Below, in pieces: positions 8,464 to 16,067 of a stretch of DNA of 40,204 nt; the stretch's first letter is position 1, and every line of letters begins with the position of its first letter. The stretch lies in the NCBI GenBank assembly GCA_009886055.1, contig VFJM01000095.1, positions 1 through 40,204 of the forward strand. The letters are read 5' to 3'. The notes under the pieces are model-generated. The model was not told where the DNA came from and did not search any database. It saw nothing but the letters and a program-made list of their open reading frames with translations. Position numbers and translations under genes: made by a program. Origin of the DNA: Geobacter sp. Lineage in GTDB: Bacteria; Desulfobacterota; Desulfuromonadia; Geobacterales; Pseudopelobacteraceae.

Positions 8464-9621
8464 TTAATCCTCCTTGGTTTTATCAGCAGGGTTTTTGTCT
8501 TTACGCAGGGCACTTATGACACCATGGGCCGCAAAGGCCGCACCCACACCGATTGCCATGCCGATCCCGATCTTGTCAGCGGTATGCTCGATACCGAAGC
8601 CCGGTACGTTGGGCAGACGCTTGTACAGGGGGCCCATTGCATCCCAGAACTGCGGTTCGGAGCAGCCGGCGCAGGGGTGCCCCGCCGCCACCGGCCAGCT
8701 GGTCTTTTCATTGTAGCGCTGGGTGGGGCAATTATGGAAGGTTGCCGGCCCCTTGCATCCCATCTTGTACAGGCAAAAACCTTTGCGATGCCCTTCATCG
8801 CCCCAGATCTCGACATACTGGCCGGCATCAAAATGCGGGCGGCGCTCGCAGTTGTCATGGATGCGCTTGCCGTAGGCGAACAGCGGACGACCGTGACTGT
8901 CAAGAGCCGGTATCTTGCCGAAAACCAGATAATGGACGATGGTAGCGGTCAGATTATCGGCATTGACCGGACATCCCGGCAGATTGATCACGGTTACGCC
9001 GGGAACAGCCTCCTGCACACCTACCGCACCGGTCGGGTTCGGAACTGCCGCAGCGATACCGCCGTAGGAAGCGCAGGTTCCGACAGCAATGGTGGCCAAT
9101 GCGCCGCCGCAGACCTGGCGGGCACGGTCAAGGTGTGACTTGCCGCCGGTGCTGCCGTAGATACCGCCATCTTTCATCGCGATGGATCCCTCGATGACAC
9201 AGATGTATTTACCCTTGTAAGCGGCGATGGTTTTGTCGAGAGCTTCTTCGGCCTGATGACCGGCGGCAGCCATGATTGTCTCGTGATAATCGACGGAGAG
9301 GATGTCGAGCACGATCTCGGCTACGGTAGGGTTGGCCGAACGGAGCAGCGCCTCGGTATCACCGGTGCAGCTCTGCATCTCCAGCCATACCAGGGTCGGT
9401 CGCTTGACTTCATCCAGAGCCTGGGCTACCCGTGGAGCGAAAGAAGCGGGCAGCGCCATCGCCGCCGTCATGGCCGAGCAGAACTTGAGGAAGTCGCGGC
9501 GCGACACCCCTCGTTGTCTGAGCATCTCACCGATTGAGTGATCTCTGCTTTCAGAATCCTGTTTTGCGTTACAGCTCTGTTTTCCCGTGTCACATACGGT
9601 GTCCACTTTGTGTTCGCTCAT
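8464..9621 (-). CDS. [NiFe] hydrogenase small subunit with Tat signal
   Basis: This encodes 385 residues starting at the ATG at 9621, which follows GGGAGGT. It carries a twin-arginine signal (SRRDFLKF, residues 40-47), so the folded heterodimer is exported to the periplasmic face. It holds the Fe-S relay. Distal ligands are in RIHDNC, GFCLYKMGC. Medial 3Fe-4S ligands are in HNCPTQ and GHPCAGC, with the usual Pro. Proximal ligands are in GTCASYGG and NLPGCP. The first proximal motif reads SCTGDTEALL: Cys85 is present but the usual second Cys is Asp88. A C-terminal hydrophobic helix (about 353-375) anchors it to the membrane near the cytochrome b. It is the first gene of the operon. The sequence resembles the Geobacter Hya enzyme linked to oxidative-stress protection, but that assignment is from memory. 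Confidence 0.95.
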   Translation of the reverse strand: MSEHKVDTVCDTGKQSCNAKQDSESRDHSIGEMLRQRGVSRRDFLKFCSAMTAAMALPASFAPRVAQALDEVKRPTLVWLEMQSCTGDTEALLRSANPTVAEIVLDILSVDYHETIMAAAGHQAEEALDKTIAAYKGKYICVIEGSIAMKDGGIYGSTGGKSHLDRARQVCGGALATIAVGTCASYGGIAAAVPNPTGAVGVQEAVPGVTVINLPGCPVNADNLTATIVHYLVFGKIPALDSHGRPLFAYGKRIHDNCERRPHFDAGQYVEIWGDEGHRKGFCLYKMGCKGPATFHNCPTQRYNEKTSWPVAAGHPCAGCSEPQFWDAMGPLYKRLPNVPGFGIEHTADKIGIGMAIGVGAAFAAHGVISALRKDKNPADKTKED

Positions 9622-9701
9622 CCAAGACCTCCCTTTATATGGGTTAACCACTTACAAACTGTACCAGATCATTTTGGAAACACAATATCCCAGAGATTAA
9701 C

Positions 9702-9717
9702 GCATGAAATGTGCCAA
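9702..9717 (-). promoter_or_regulatory. Sigma-54 promoter of the hydrogenase operon
   Basis: Read on the minus strand, TTGGCACATTTCATGC has the -24 GG and -12 GC exactly 10 bases apart and matches the TGGCAC half of the consensus fully. Transcription would start near 9690, leaving a leader of about 70 nt. A sigma-54 activator is encoded divergently next door. Confidence 0.8.
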
Positions 9718-10253
9718 TGTCAGTTTTTTTTACCAGAGACACATGCATGTTTGTAACTACCTATATATCAAAATATATTTCAACATAACACCGCAGTTTT
9801 GAAGGGGGCTATTCGTATACCGATTGATTAAATGGGCCAAATGAGGCACAAATCGAATGCTGTATCGATATTCGGCTTCTGCTGTCTATGCAAGAAGATA
9901 TCGGGATACGTGATGCTGCAACATGCCGATATACTGCGACTTATCATCAATCACTACCCTTCCAATGCCAGACGGAAGAAACGTATCGTAATTTATGAAA
10001 TAGAATATTGAGTTTGTGACAAGGAGATTTACCTGTAAATTACTTGCAGATATCATATTCTGCGGATAGAATATTGTTTGGTAAAATATCACAAGGATCA
10101 TGTTCTGATCCGGCGCATGAGAGCCAATACCGATTCTATTCAATAAAAACGGTGTGTTACAAATACAATTCCCCTTGTTTCGGAAGGAATGTGGTTCTGT
10201 AAATACATCTATGTCCGGCTTTTTCGTATAGGGATGTTACTTTTCCTCAATTC

Positions 10254-10307
10254 TATTGTGCAAACAGTGGCACAATTACTAATTATTGTGCCACTGTTTG
10301 CACAATA
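10254..10307. promoter_or_regulatory. 54-bp near-perfect palindrome made of four regularly spaced half-sites
   Basis: Two 23-bp arms (10254-10276 and 10285-10307) are exact reverse complements around an 8-nt centre. Each arm is itself a smaller inverted repeat, ATTGTGC-N8-GCACAAT. The four 7-bp half-sites therefore begin at 10255, 10270, 10285 and 10300, exactly 15 bp apart. It lies 61 bp upstream of the chosen start of the activator gene. It could be an operator for the activator or another regulator, or a cruciform. Confidence 0.85.
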
Positions 10308-10368
10308 ATTAAATCGATTGCCACTAGTATCTGCGTCATGCGCGGACCTTCAAACCATGCGAGGTGAT

Positions 10369-12684
10369 ATGGTGTTGATACTGACACTTAAAGACAAATG
10401 CCGTAAATGCTATACCTGTGTCCGTAACTGCCCGGTAAAAGCGATCAAGGGCGAAACCAACCATACTGAAATCATATATGAACGCTGCATCGGCTGCGGC
10501 AAGTGCGTTAATAACTGCCCGCAGAAGGCAAAAATATTTAACGACAAAGTTGCGACAATGGAACGTCTGCTGGCTTCAGGGCAGCTGGTTGTTGCCGTAC
10601 TGGGGGGGGCTTTTCCGGCTTTTTTCCATAACGTTTCTCCAGGGCAGCTGGTCGCGGGGTTGAAAGGACTCGGCTTTGCCGAAGTCCATGAGGGGGCCTA
10701 TGGCGTCGAGTTGGTCGCCGTCCAGTATGTAAAGGCTATGGAAGCTGCCACCGCCCCCCTTATTTCATCCCACTGCCCGGCAATAGTCGATCTTATCGAG
10801 CGGCATTACCCGAAACTCATAAACAACCTTATCGAGGTCGTCTCGCCGATGGTGGCGATGGGGCGATTCCTTAAGGGGGTACTGGGCGCCGAGGTAAAGG
10901 TGGTCTATATCAGTTCATGCATCGGCGCGAAACTGGAGATTGAATCAGAGGAAATAAGGGGAGCAATCGACGTTGTCTTAACCTGCCGGGAGTTGGACAG
11001 CATGTTCAAAAGCCGGTCGATCGATATTTCCTCTCTTAAAGAAGAGGCGTTCGACGGAATTCAGCCTTATTTAGGGCGCCTCTTCCCGATTACGGAGGGT
11101 TCTTTCAGGGTGCTTCCCATAGTCACCGACCTTTTGGACGGCGAAATAGTGACCGCAACAGGGGAAGTCAATGTCATGGAGATTATCAGCGACCTGGCGC
11201 AGGGGCGCATCACTCCCCGAATCGCTGATATACGATTCTGTTATAACGGCTGCATCGGAGGACCCGGCATGAGCAGCGAGCTTACCGGTTTCTTCAAGCG
11301 GAACCTGGTCATTTCACATTTCAAAAGTGATATCCCCTACATGACCGCCCCACACTACCTGGATATGAAAATCGCCCCTCATCTTGCGAGATCCTTTTCC
11401 AGCAAATACGTCAAGCTCAAGACACCCAAATCCGCCGATATCACAAAGATACTTCGCTCAACCAACAAATTCACCCAGAAGGATGAACTTAATTGCAGCG
11501 CTTGTGGTTACAGGACATGCCGCGAGTACTCCGTTGCTGTTCACCAGGAGCTTGCCAATCTCGAGATGTGCCTTCCCTATAACCTCCAGCAGCTTGAAGA
11601 GGACAGAGGGCGGCTCATCCAGAAGTACGAGCTGGCCCAGCGGGAGTTGAACCGGGAATACGGCGACGAATTCATCATCGGCACCGACAGGAAAACCCAG
11701 GAAGTGCTCGATCTGATCAAGCAGGTCGGCCCAACCCCGACCACGGTGCTGATTCGGGGTGAGTCGGGAACGGGCAAGGAGTTGATTGCCAGGGCAATCC
11801 ACCGTTACAGCAAAAAAAACGACAAGCCCCTTGTGACGGTTAACTGTACGACCATCACTGATTCCCTGCTTGAAAGCGAACTGTTCGGCCACAGAAAGGG
11901 GGCGTTCACCGGCGCTGACGCTGACAAAATCGGACTGTTCGAAGCTGCGGACGGCGGCACGATATTCCTCGACGAAATCGGCGATATTACCCCCAAACTT
12001 CAGGCGGAGCTGCTGCGCGTGCTTGATAGCGGTGATGTCCGGCCGGTAGGGGGAACCCATACCAAAAAGGTTACTATACGTCTGATCGCCGCCACGAACA
12101 AAAATCTTGAGGAAGGGATCAAGAAGGGATGGTTCCGTGAAGATCTCTATTACCGCCTGAATGTCTTTACCATTACCACCCCCCCGCTTCGCAGCAGGGT
12201 CGAATCCATTCCACTTCTTGCCCAGCATTTTCTGGAGAAGGCCGGCGCCAAGTTGAATAAGAAAATCGTAAGCATTGAAATGCGGGCCATTAAGGCTATG
12301 AAGCAGTACCCCTGGTCCGGCAATATCAGGGAGATGCAGAATGTCATCGAGCGGGCCGCAGTACTCACCCAGGATGACGTCATCAGGCTGGAGCACCTCC
12401 CCCATTCCTTCTCCGAGAACTACACGGAGGGGAGTATTGATAAATCCGTTACACAGGCATCTTTCCAGGCTGCCCGTGAGCGTCATGTCGGCAGAGTCGA
12501 AAAAGATCTTATCCAGCAATACCTGACCGAGGTAAAAGGACATGTTTCGAAGGCGGCAAAACTTGCGGATATCCCTCGCAGGACGTTTTACCGCCTGATG
12601 AAAAAATACGGGTTCAAGGGGCGGGAGATCAAGGCGCGGCTGAAAACAAATAATGACCCTCAAGCACCCGTTATCACTGGGTAG
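10369..12684 (+). CDS. Sigma-54 activator with ferredoxin and [FeFe]-hydrogenase-like sensor domain
   Basis: This encodes 771 residues from the ATG at 10369, preceded by GAGGTGAT (GTG at 10372 is an alternative; in-frame TTG/ATG codons upstream lack a site). Domains in order: two 4Fe-4S ferredoxin motifs (Cys11/14/17/21 and Cys40/43/46/50); a domain like the large subunit of [FeFe] hydrogenase (about 60-370); a small Fe-S motif CSACGYRTC (about 374-383); a sigma-54 AAA+ domain with GESGTGKE (about 464) and GAFTGA (about 512); and a Fis-type helix-turn-helix (about 720-760). The three H-cluster motifs are altered: [16 protein letters not shown] and [11 protein letters not shown]. The protein is therefore likely a sensor of H2 or redox state, not an enzyme. 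The divergent hydrogenase operon with its sigma-54 promoter is the likely target. Confidence 0.9.
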   Translation: MVLILTLKDKCRKCYTCVRNCPVKAIKGETNHTEIIYERCIGCGKCVNNCPQKAKIFNDKVATMERLLASGQLVVAVLGGAFPAFFHNVSPGQLVAGLKGLGFAEVHEGAYGVELVAVQYVKAMEAATAPLISSHCPAIVDLIERHYPKLINNLIEVVSPMVAMGRFLKGVLGAEVKVVYISSCIGAKLEIESEEIRGAIDVVLTCRELDSMFKSRSIDISSLKEEAFDGIQPYLGRLFPITEGSFRVLPIVTDLLDGEIVTATGEVNVMEIISDLAQGRITPRIADIRFCYNGCIGGPGMSSELTGFFKRNLVISHFKSDIPYMTAPHYLDMKIAPHLARSFSSKYVKLKTPKSADITKILRSTNKFTQKDELNCSACGYRTCREYSVAVHQELANLEMCLPYNLQQLEEDRGRLIQKYELAQRELNREYGDEFIIGTDRKTQEVLDLIKQVGPTPTTVLIRGESGTGKELIARAIHRYSKKNDKPLVTVNCTTITDSLLESELFGHRKGAFTGADADKIGLFEAADGGTIFLDEIGDITPKLQAELLRVLDSGDVRPVGGTHTKKVTIRLIAATNKNLEEGIKKGWFREDLYYRLNVFTITTPPLRSRVESIPLLAQHFLEKAGAKLNKKIVSIEMRAIKAMKQYPWSGNIREMQNVIERAAVLTQDDVIRLEHLPHSFSENYTEGSIDKSVTQASFQAARERHVGRVEKDLIQQYLTEVKGHVSKAAKLADIPRRTFYRLMKKYGFKGREIKARLKTNNDPQAPVITG

Positions 12685-12720
12685 TGACAATACCTATTCA
12701 TAAACCAGGCAAAGCGTTGA

Positions 12721-12742
12721 ACCGGGGGAGACCATTCCCGGT
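12721..12742 (+). terminator. Possible terminator hairpin after the activator gene
   Basis: ACCGGG (12721-12726) pairs with CCCGGT (12737-12742) and the stem extends inward with mismatches. It lies 37 bp after the activator stop. No U tract follows, so it may only be an RNA-stabilising hairpin. Confidence 0.35.
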
Positions 12743-12754
12743 ATCATGAGTATA

Positions 12755-12786
12755 CAAAAAAAGACCGGTGCGAGCGGCTCCCGGTC
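12755..12786 (-). terminator. Rho-independent terminator of ppk
   Basis: GACCGG (12763-12768) pairs with CCGGTC (12781-12786), with GAGC/GCTC-type pairing inside. On the minus strand it is followed by a run of seven U. It lies 43 bp beyond the stop of the polyphosphate kinase gene. Confidence 0.8.
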
Positions 12787-12828
12787 TGTGTGGACCAATT
12801 ACAGATCAACAAAATCGCGACAATAGAG

Positions 12829-15093
12829 TCAATGCTTGATTTTAATCTTATTCTTTTTCAACTTGAGGGATTCCTTCTGCCGCCGCTCAGTTCTGGCTAT
12901 CAGCAGGGCATGGCTCCCTTCTGAGCCATCACCTTCCCGTGGCACCCTCTGAATATAACTGCCGTCGGGCTGCATGTCCCAGGCAGAGCGCTGGTCGGCG
13001 AGCTGCGTATCAAAAACGTCCCGCAGCTCCTGCGTCAACAGTGGGGGCTCCACCGGACAGAGCACCTCAACCCTGGCCTCAAGATTACGCTTCATGGCAT
13101 CGGCTGAGGCGATGAAATATTCCTCGGAACCCCCATTACGGAAGTAGTAGATACGGGAGTGCTCCAGAAAACGTCCCACAATGCTGATAACGCTAACCGA
13201 TTCCGACAGGCCCGGAATCCCCGGACGCAAACGGCAGGTGTCGCGGATTATCAGGTCGATCTTTACCCCGGCCGTCGATGCCCGGTAGAGCGCCTTGACG
13301 ATATCGCCATCCTCCAGGGCGTTCATCTTGAACTGGATCAGCCCGCCCCCTTTTTCGTTATGCAGGGAAATCTCACGCTCAATCCTCGAAAGAAGTGCCT
13401 TCTTCAGCAATCTGGGCGCCGGAACCAGCTTCTGGTAGTTGCGACCTGCCATGAAACCGGTGGTCAGGTAGTTGAACAGTTCGGTCACGTCCTGGGCGAT
13501 GACCTGGTCACAGGTCAACAATCCGACGTCGCTGTAGATACGGGCCGTATCGGCGTGATAGTTGCCGGTGCCGATATGGACATATCGCCGCAAGCCGCTG
13601 AAATCCTGGCGCACGACCATGATCACCTTGCAGTGGGTCTTAAGTCCGACTACTCCGTAGGTGACGTGGATGCCGGCCTCCTCCATCTGTTCCGCCAGCC
13701 GGATGTTGGTGGCCTCGTCAAAGCGGGCCTTCAACTCGACGACGACCGCCACCTGTTTACCGTTCTGTGCAGCCAGCAGCAGGGCGTCAATGATGCGGCT
13801 CTGGCTGGAGGTGCGGTAGAGTGTCATCTTGATGCCGCGCACCTTGGGGTCCACTGCCGCTTCACGCAGAAACCGCTCGACCGAGGTCGAAAACGATTCA
13901 TAGGGATGCTGCAGCAGAATTGAGCCGGCATCGCGGATGATATGAAAAATATTGCGCTGTGACAGCAGCAGCGGATGGTCAATCGGATAATGCGGCTGAT
14001 CATGCATACGCGGATAGTCGAGCTTCACCAGTTCGAACAGGTCGCGCAGAGCCAGCATACCCGGTACCTCGAAGACGTCGTTTTCCTCATCCAGTTCCAG
14101 CTCGGCCGCCAGCCTGCCGCGGTGAAGCGGCTCCATTCCCGTGACAATCTCCAAGCGAACTATCGGAGCGAATTTACGCTCCTTCAACTCCGATTCGATC
14201 ATCTCCATCAGGTCGTCGGCTTCGTCCTCATCCTTTTCGGTGTTGGCATTGCGTGTAACCCGGAATATCTCGCAGGAAACGATCTCCATCCCAGGAAAAA
14301 GCATATCCAGGTTATTCATCATCACATCTTCCAGCCGCACAAAATGATCACCCTTACCGACACGGATGAATCGTGGCGTTCCGAGACCAACCGGCACCTT
14401 GACCCGCACCAGAGAAACATCCCTGGACTTTGAATAGCGTACCGTCACCAGAAGGTTGAGTGACAGGTTGGAAATGAATGGAAACGGATGGGCCGGATCG
14501 ATGGATTGGGGGGTCAGGAGAGGGAATATATTGGCGTAGTACTGTTCGCGCAGCAGTTTACGCACTTTGGGTGTCAGATCGGCATACTGTTCGATCAGGA
14601 TGTTTTTATCTTTCAACATGGCACAAATCTGTTGAAACAACTCCATTTTCCGGGTCTCAAGATCACGGATCACGGCATGACATTCATTGACTTGCTGACG
14701 GGCGCTGCGGCCGTCCAGCGTCAGTTCACGCATGCCGGCGCCGATCTGCTGCTTCAGGCCGCCGATGCGTTTCATGAAAAACTCATCCATGTTGGCGCTG
14801 ACAATGGCGACAAACTTGAGGCGTTCCAGAAGCGGCGTGCGGTCGTCCTCAGCCTCATGCAGCACACGGCGGTTGAACGACAGCCAGGTCAGCTCCCGGT
14901 TCAAAAACCACTGGCTGTCGTGCAGATCAAATTCCCGGGCAGCCGCTGTCAACCCGGGCAGCGGTTCAGCACGGTCAGCACTATTACTGCTTTTTACCTT
15001 CTTCGCTTTGAGCGGCTTTGCCGAAACAGCAGCTTCCGGTTCACGCTTGGTTTTTTTGGGTGGCTGTTTCTTTTTAGCTTGGTCGACTTTCAC
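12829..15093 (-). CDS. ppk1: Polyphosphate kinase 1
   Basis: This encodes 754 residues from a GTG at 15093 with GGAG shortly upstream. PPK1 polymerises the gamma-phosphate of ATP into polyphosphate and can run in reverse. The N-terminal domain (WFLNRELTWLSFNRRVLHEA, then ANMDEFFMKRIGGL) and the catalytic half are intact. The latter includes KTHCKVIMV, which holds the phosphorylated His, and HIGTGNYHADTARIYSD. The first about 50 residues are a Lys/Pro/Ala-rich extension absent from the usual about 690-residue enzyme; it is probably disordered and may bind nucleic acid or polyphosphate. The gene is transcribed alone, with its own terminator. Confidence 0.95.
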   Translation of the reverse strand: MKVDQAKKKQPPKKTKREPEAAVSAKPLKAKKVKSSNSADRAEPLPGLTAAAREFDLHDSQWFLNRELTWLSFNRRVLHEAEDDRTPLLERLKFVAIVSANMDEFFMKRIGGLKQQIGAGMRELTLDGRSARQQVNECHAVIRDLETRKMELFQQICAMLKDKNILIEQYADLTPKVRKLLREQYYANIFPLLTPQSIDPAHPFPFISNLSLNLLVTVRYSKSRDVSLVRVKVPVGLGTPRFIRVGKGDHFVRLEDVMMNNLDMLFPGMEIVSCEIFRVTRNANTEKDEDEADDLMEMIESELKERKFAPIVRLEIVTGMEPLHRGRLAAELELDEENDVFEVPGMLALRDLFELVKLDYPRMHDQPHYPIDHPLLLSQRNIFHIIRDAGSILLQHPYESFSTSVERFLREAAVDPKVRGIKMTLYRTSSQSRIIDALLLAAQNGKQVAVVVELKARFDEATNIRLAEQMEEAGIHVTYGVVGLKTHCKVIMVVRQDFSGLRRYVHIGTGNYHADTARIYSDVGLLTCDQVIAQDVTELFNYLTTGFMAGRNYQKLVPAPRLLKKALLSRIEREISLHNEKGGGLIQFKMNALEDGDIVKALYRASTAGVKIDLIIRDTCRLRPGIPGLSESVSVISIVGRFLEHSRIYYFRNGGSEEYFIASADAMKRNLEARVEVLCPVEPPLLTQELRDVFDTQLADQRSAWDMQPDGSYIQRVPREGDGSEGSHALLIARTERRQKESLKLKKNKIKIKH

Positions 15094-15188
15094 ACACTCT
15101 CCATTTTTTTAGACGAATTACTCCATAAGTCAGTATTGTACCGTATTTCAGCGTGGCTGCAATACGGTGTGCCACTATTCCGGCATAG

Positions 15189-15230
15189 ATAAAAAAACCG
15201 CCGTATCAGCTGATCTGAATACGGCGGTTT
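15189..15230 (-). terminator. Terminator of the outer-membrane protein gene (possibly bidirectional)
   Basis: A perfect 12-bp stem pairs 15195-15206 (AAACCGCCGTAT) with 15219-15230, with a 12-nt loop. The minus strand continues into a run of U, placing it 34 bp after the stop of the gene ending at 15264. Confidence 0.85.
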
Positions 15231-15263
15231 ATATATTACTGCGTGGAAACTGTTCTACTTGGA

Positions 15264-15878
15264 TTAAAATTTGAAGCCGACACCAACTAAAGCGTTAAGG
15301 TAACCGCCGCTAACAATATGGTACCTCAAGCTACCACCTACGAAAATATTCGGCGCAACGACAAACTCGACCCCAGCTCCAGGAACCAGACCAATGTTGG
15401 TTTCTGAATGTGAACCGCCGCCAACGACAAAACCGCCAAAATTATTAGATGGATAATCATACGAGTCGAAGCTGAGCTCAAGACTTGTTTCACCATATAC
15501 GCGAAGATCTTTTACCGGTTGAATGGGAATGTAAAGTCTAGCGCCTGCCGAAACAGGTACGCGGGTAAACTTGAAATCCGCTCCTAAACTACTGGCACTC
15601 CAGTGATTATAGCCAATATCTCCACGGATTTGAAGTGTGCTCCCCTTGATCGCTTTAATATCGAGCAATTCATAGCCGCCACCCACCGACAGGCCAAAAC
15701 CGGTACCAAGACTGGAACTATAACCATAGCCAGCGCTATAACCAGCGTCAGATGATGTCGCAAGACCGACGTTCACATCAACTTCCTTGTCTCCCCTGGC
15801 GGCGAAAGACGTTGCCGAAACTGTCAATGTGAGCAGAGCGGATGCCGCCAGAATTCTTACGATTTTACTTTTCTTCAT
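15264..15878 (-). CDS. Outer-membrane beta-barrel protein
   Basis: This encodes 204 residues with an ATG preceded by GGAGGTTAC. A Sec signal peptide (residues 1-26, ending SFA-A) is followed by Gly/Tyr/Ser-rich alternating strands and a C-terminal Phe (VGVGFKF), the signal for barrel insertion by the BAM complex. Size suggests an eight-strand barrel of the OmpX/OmpW class, but no specific family is recognised. It is flanked by its own terminator and has a perfect palindrome upstream. Confidence 0.85.
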   Translation of the reverse strand: MKKSKIVRILAASALLTLTVSATSFAARGDKEVDVNVGLATSSDAGYSAGYGYSSSLGTGFGLSVGGGYELLDIKAIKGSTLQIRGDIGYNHWSASSLGADFKFTRVPVSAGARLYIPIQPVKDLRVYGETSLELSFDSYDYPSNNFGGFVVGGGSHSETNIGLVPGAGVEFVVAPNIFVGGSLRYHIVSGGYLNALVGVGFKF

Positions 15879-15935
15879 GCGTGTAACCTCCGTGTTTGGG
15901 TTGTAGCATTGAACCGCAAATGAACTAATGTTTTC

Positions 15936-15956
15936 GCCGGTTAACGGTTAACCGGC
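15936..15956. promoter_or_regulatory. Perfect 21-bp palindrome upstream of the outer-membrane protein gene
   Basis: GCCGGTTAAC (15936-15945) and GTTAACCGGC (15947-15956) are exact reverse complements separated by one base. The site lies 58 bp upstream of the barrel gene's start and 112 bp upstream of the helicase gene, so it could be an operator for either. Confidence 0.6.
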
Positions 15957-16067
15957 AGGAAACGTATACACCATTTTCATCAATATTTCAATTACAACAT
16001 ATGTTAAAGCCGCTCACGGAACATGCGGATTTGCACCGCACTCCTCATTCATGCTACACTTCACCAT

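Larger units (their letters stand above)
9622..10368. other. Divergent regulatory region between hydrogenase operon and activator
   Basis: No convincing gene lies here. Besides the sigma-54 promoter and the large palindrome listed separately, three related half-sites occur at 9867-9876 (GATATTCGGC), 9897-9906 (GATATCGGGA) and, inverted, 9924-9933 (GCCGATATAC). The first two are 30 bp apart, about three helical turns. They lie about 150-230 bp upstream of the sigma-54 promoter, a normal distance for activator binding sites. The role is inferred. Confidence 0.5.

Noticed and set aside
7450-9138. Open frame of 562 codons antisense to the hydrogenase genes
   Set aside because: It is the mirror of two clearly real genes with conserved motifs and has no family features or ribosome-binding site of its own.
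9886-10143. 85-codon minus-strand frame in the hydrogenase regulatory region
   Set aside because: No ribosome-binding site and no recognisable fold; the region looks regulatory.
11458-12690. Long minus-strand frame opposite the sigma-54 activator
   Set aside because: Shadow of the AAA+ and helix-turn-helix domains of the real gene.
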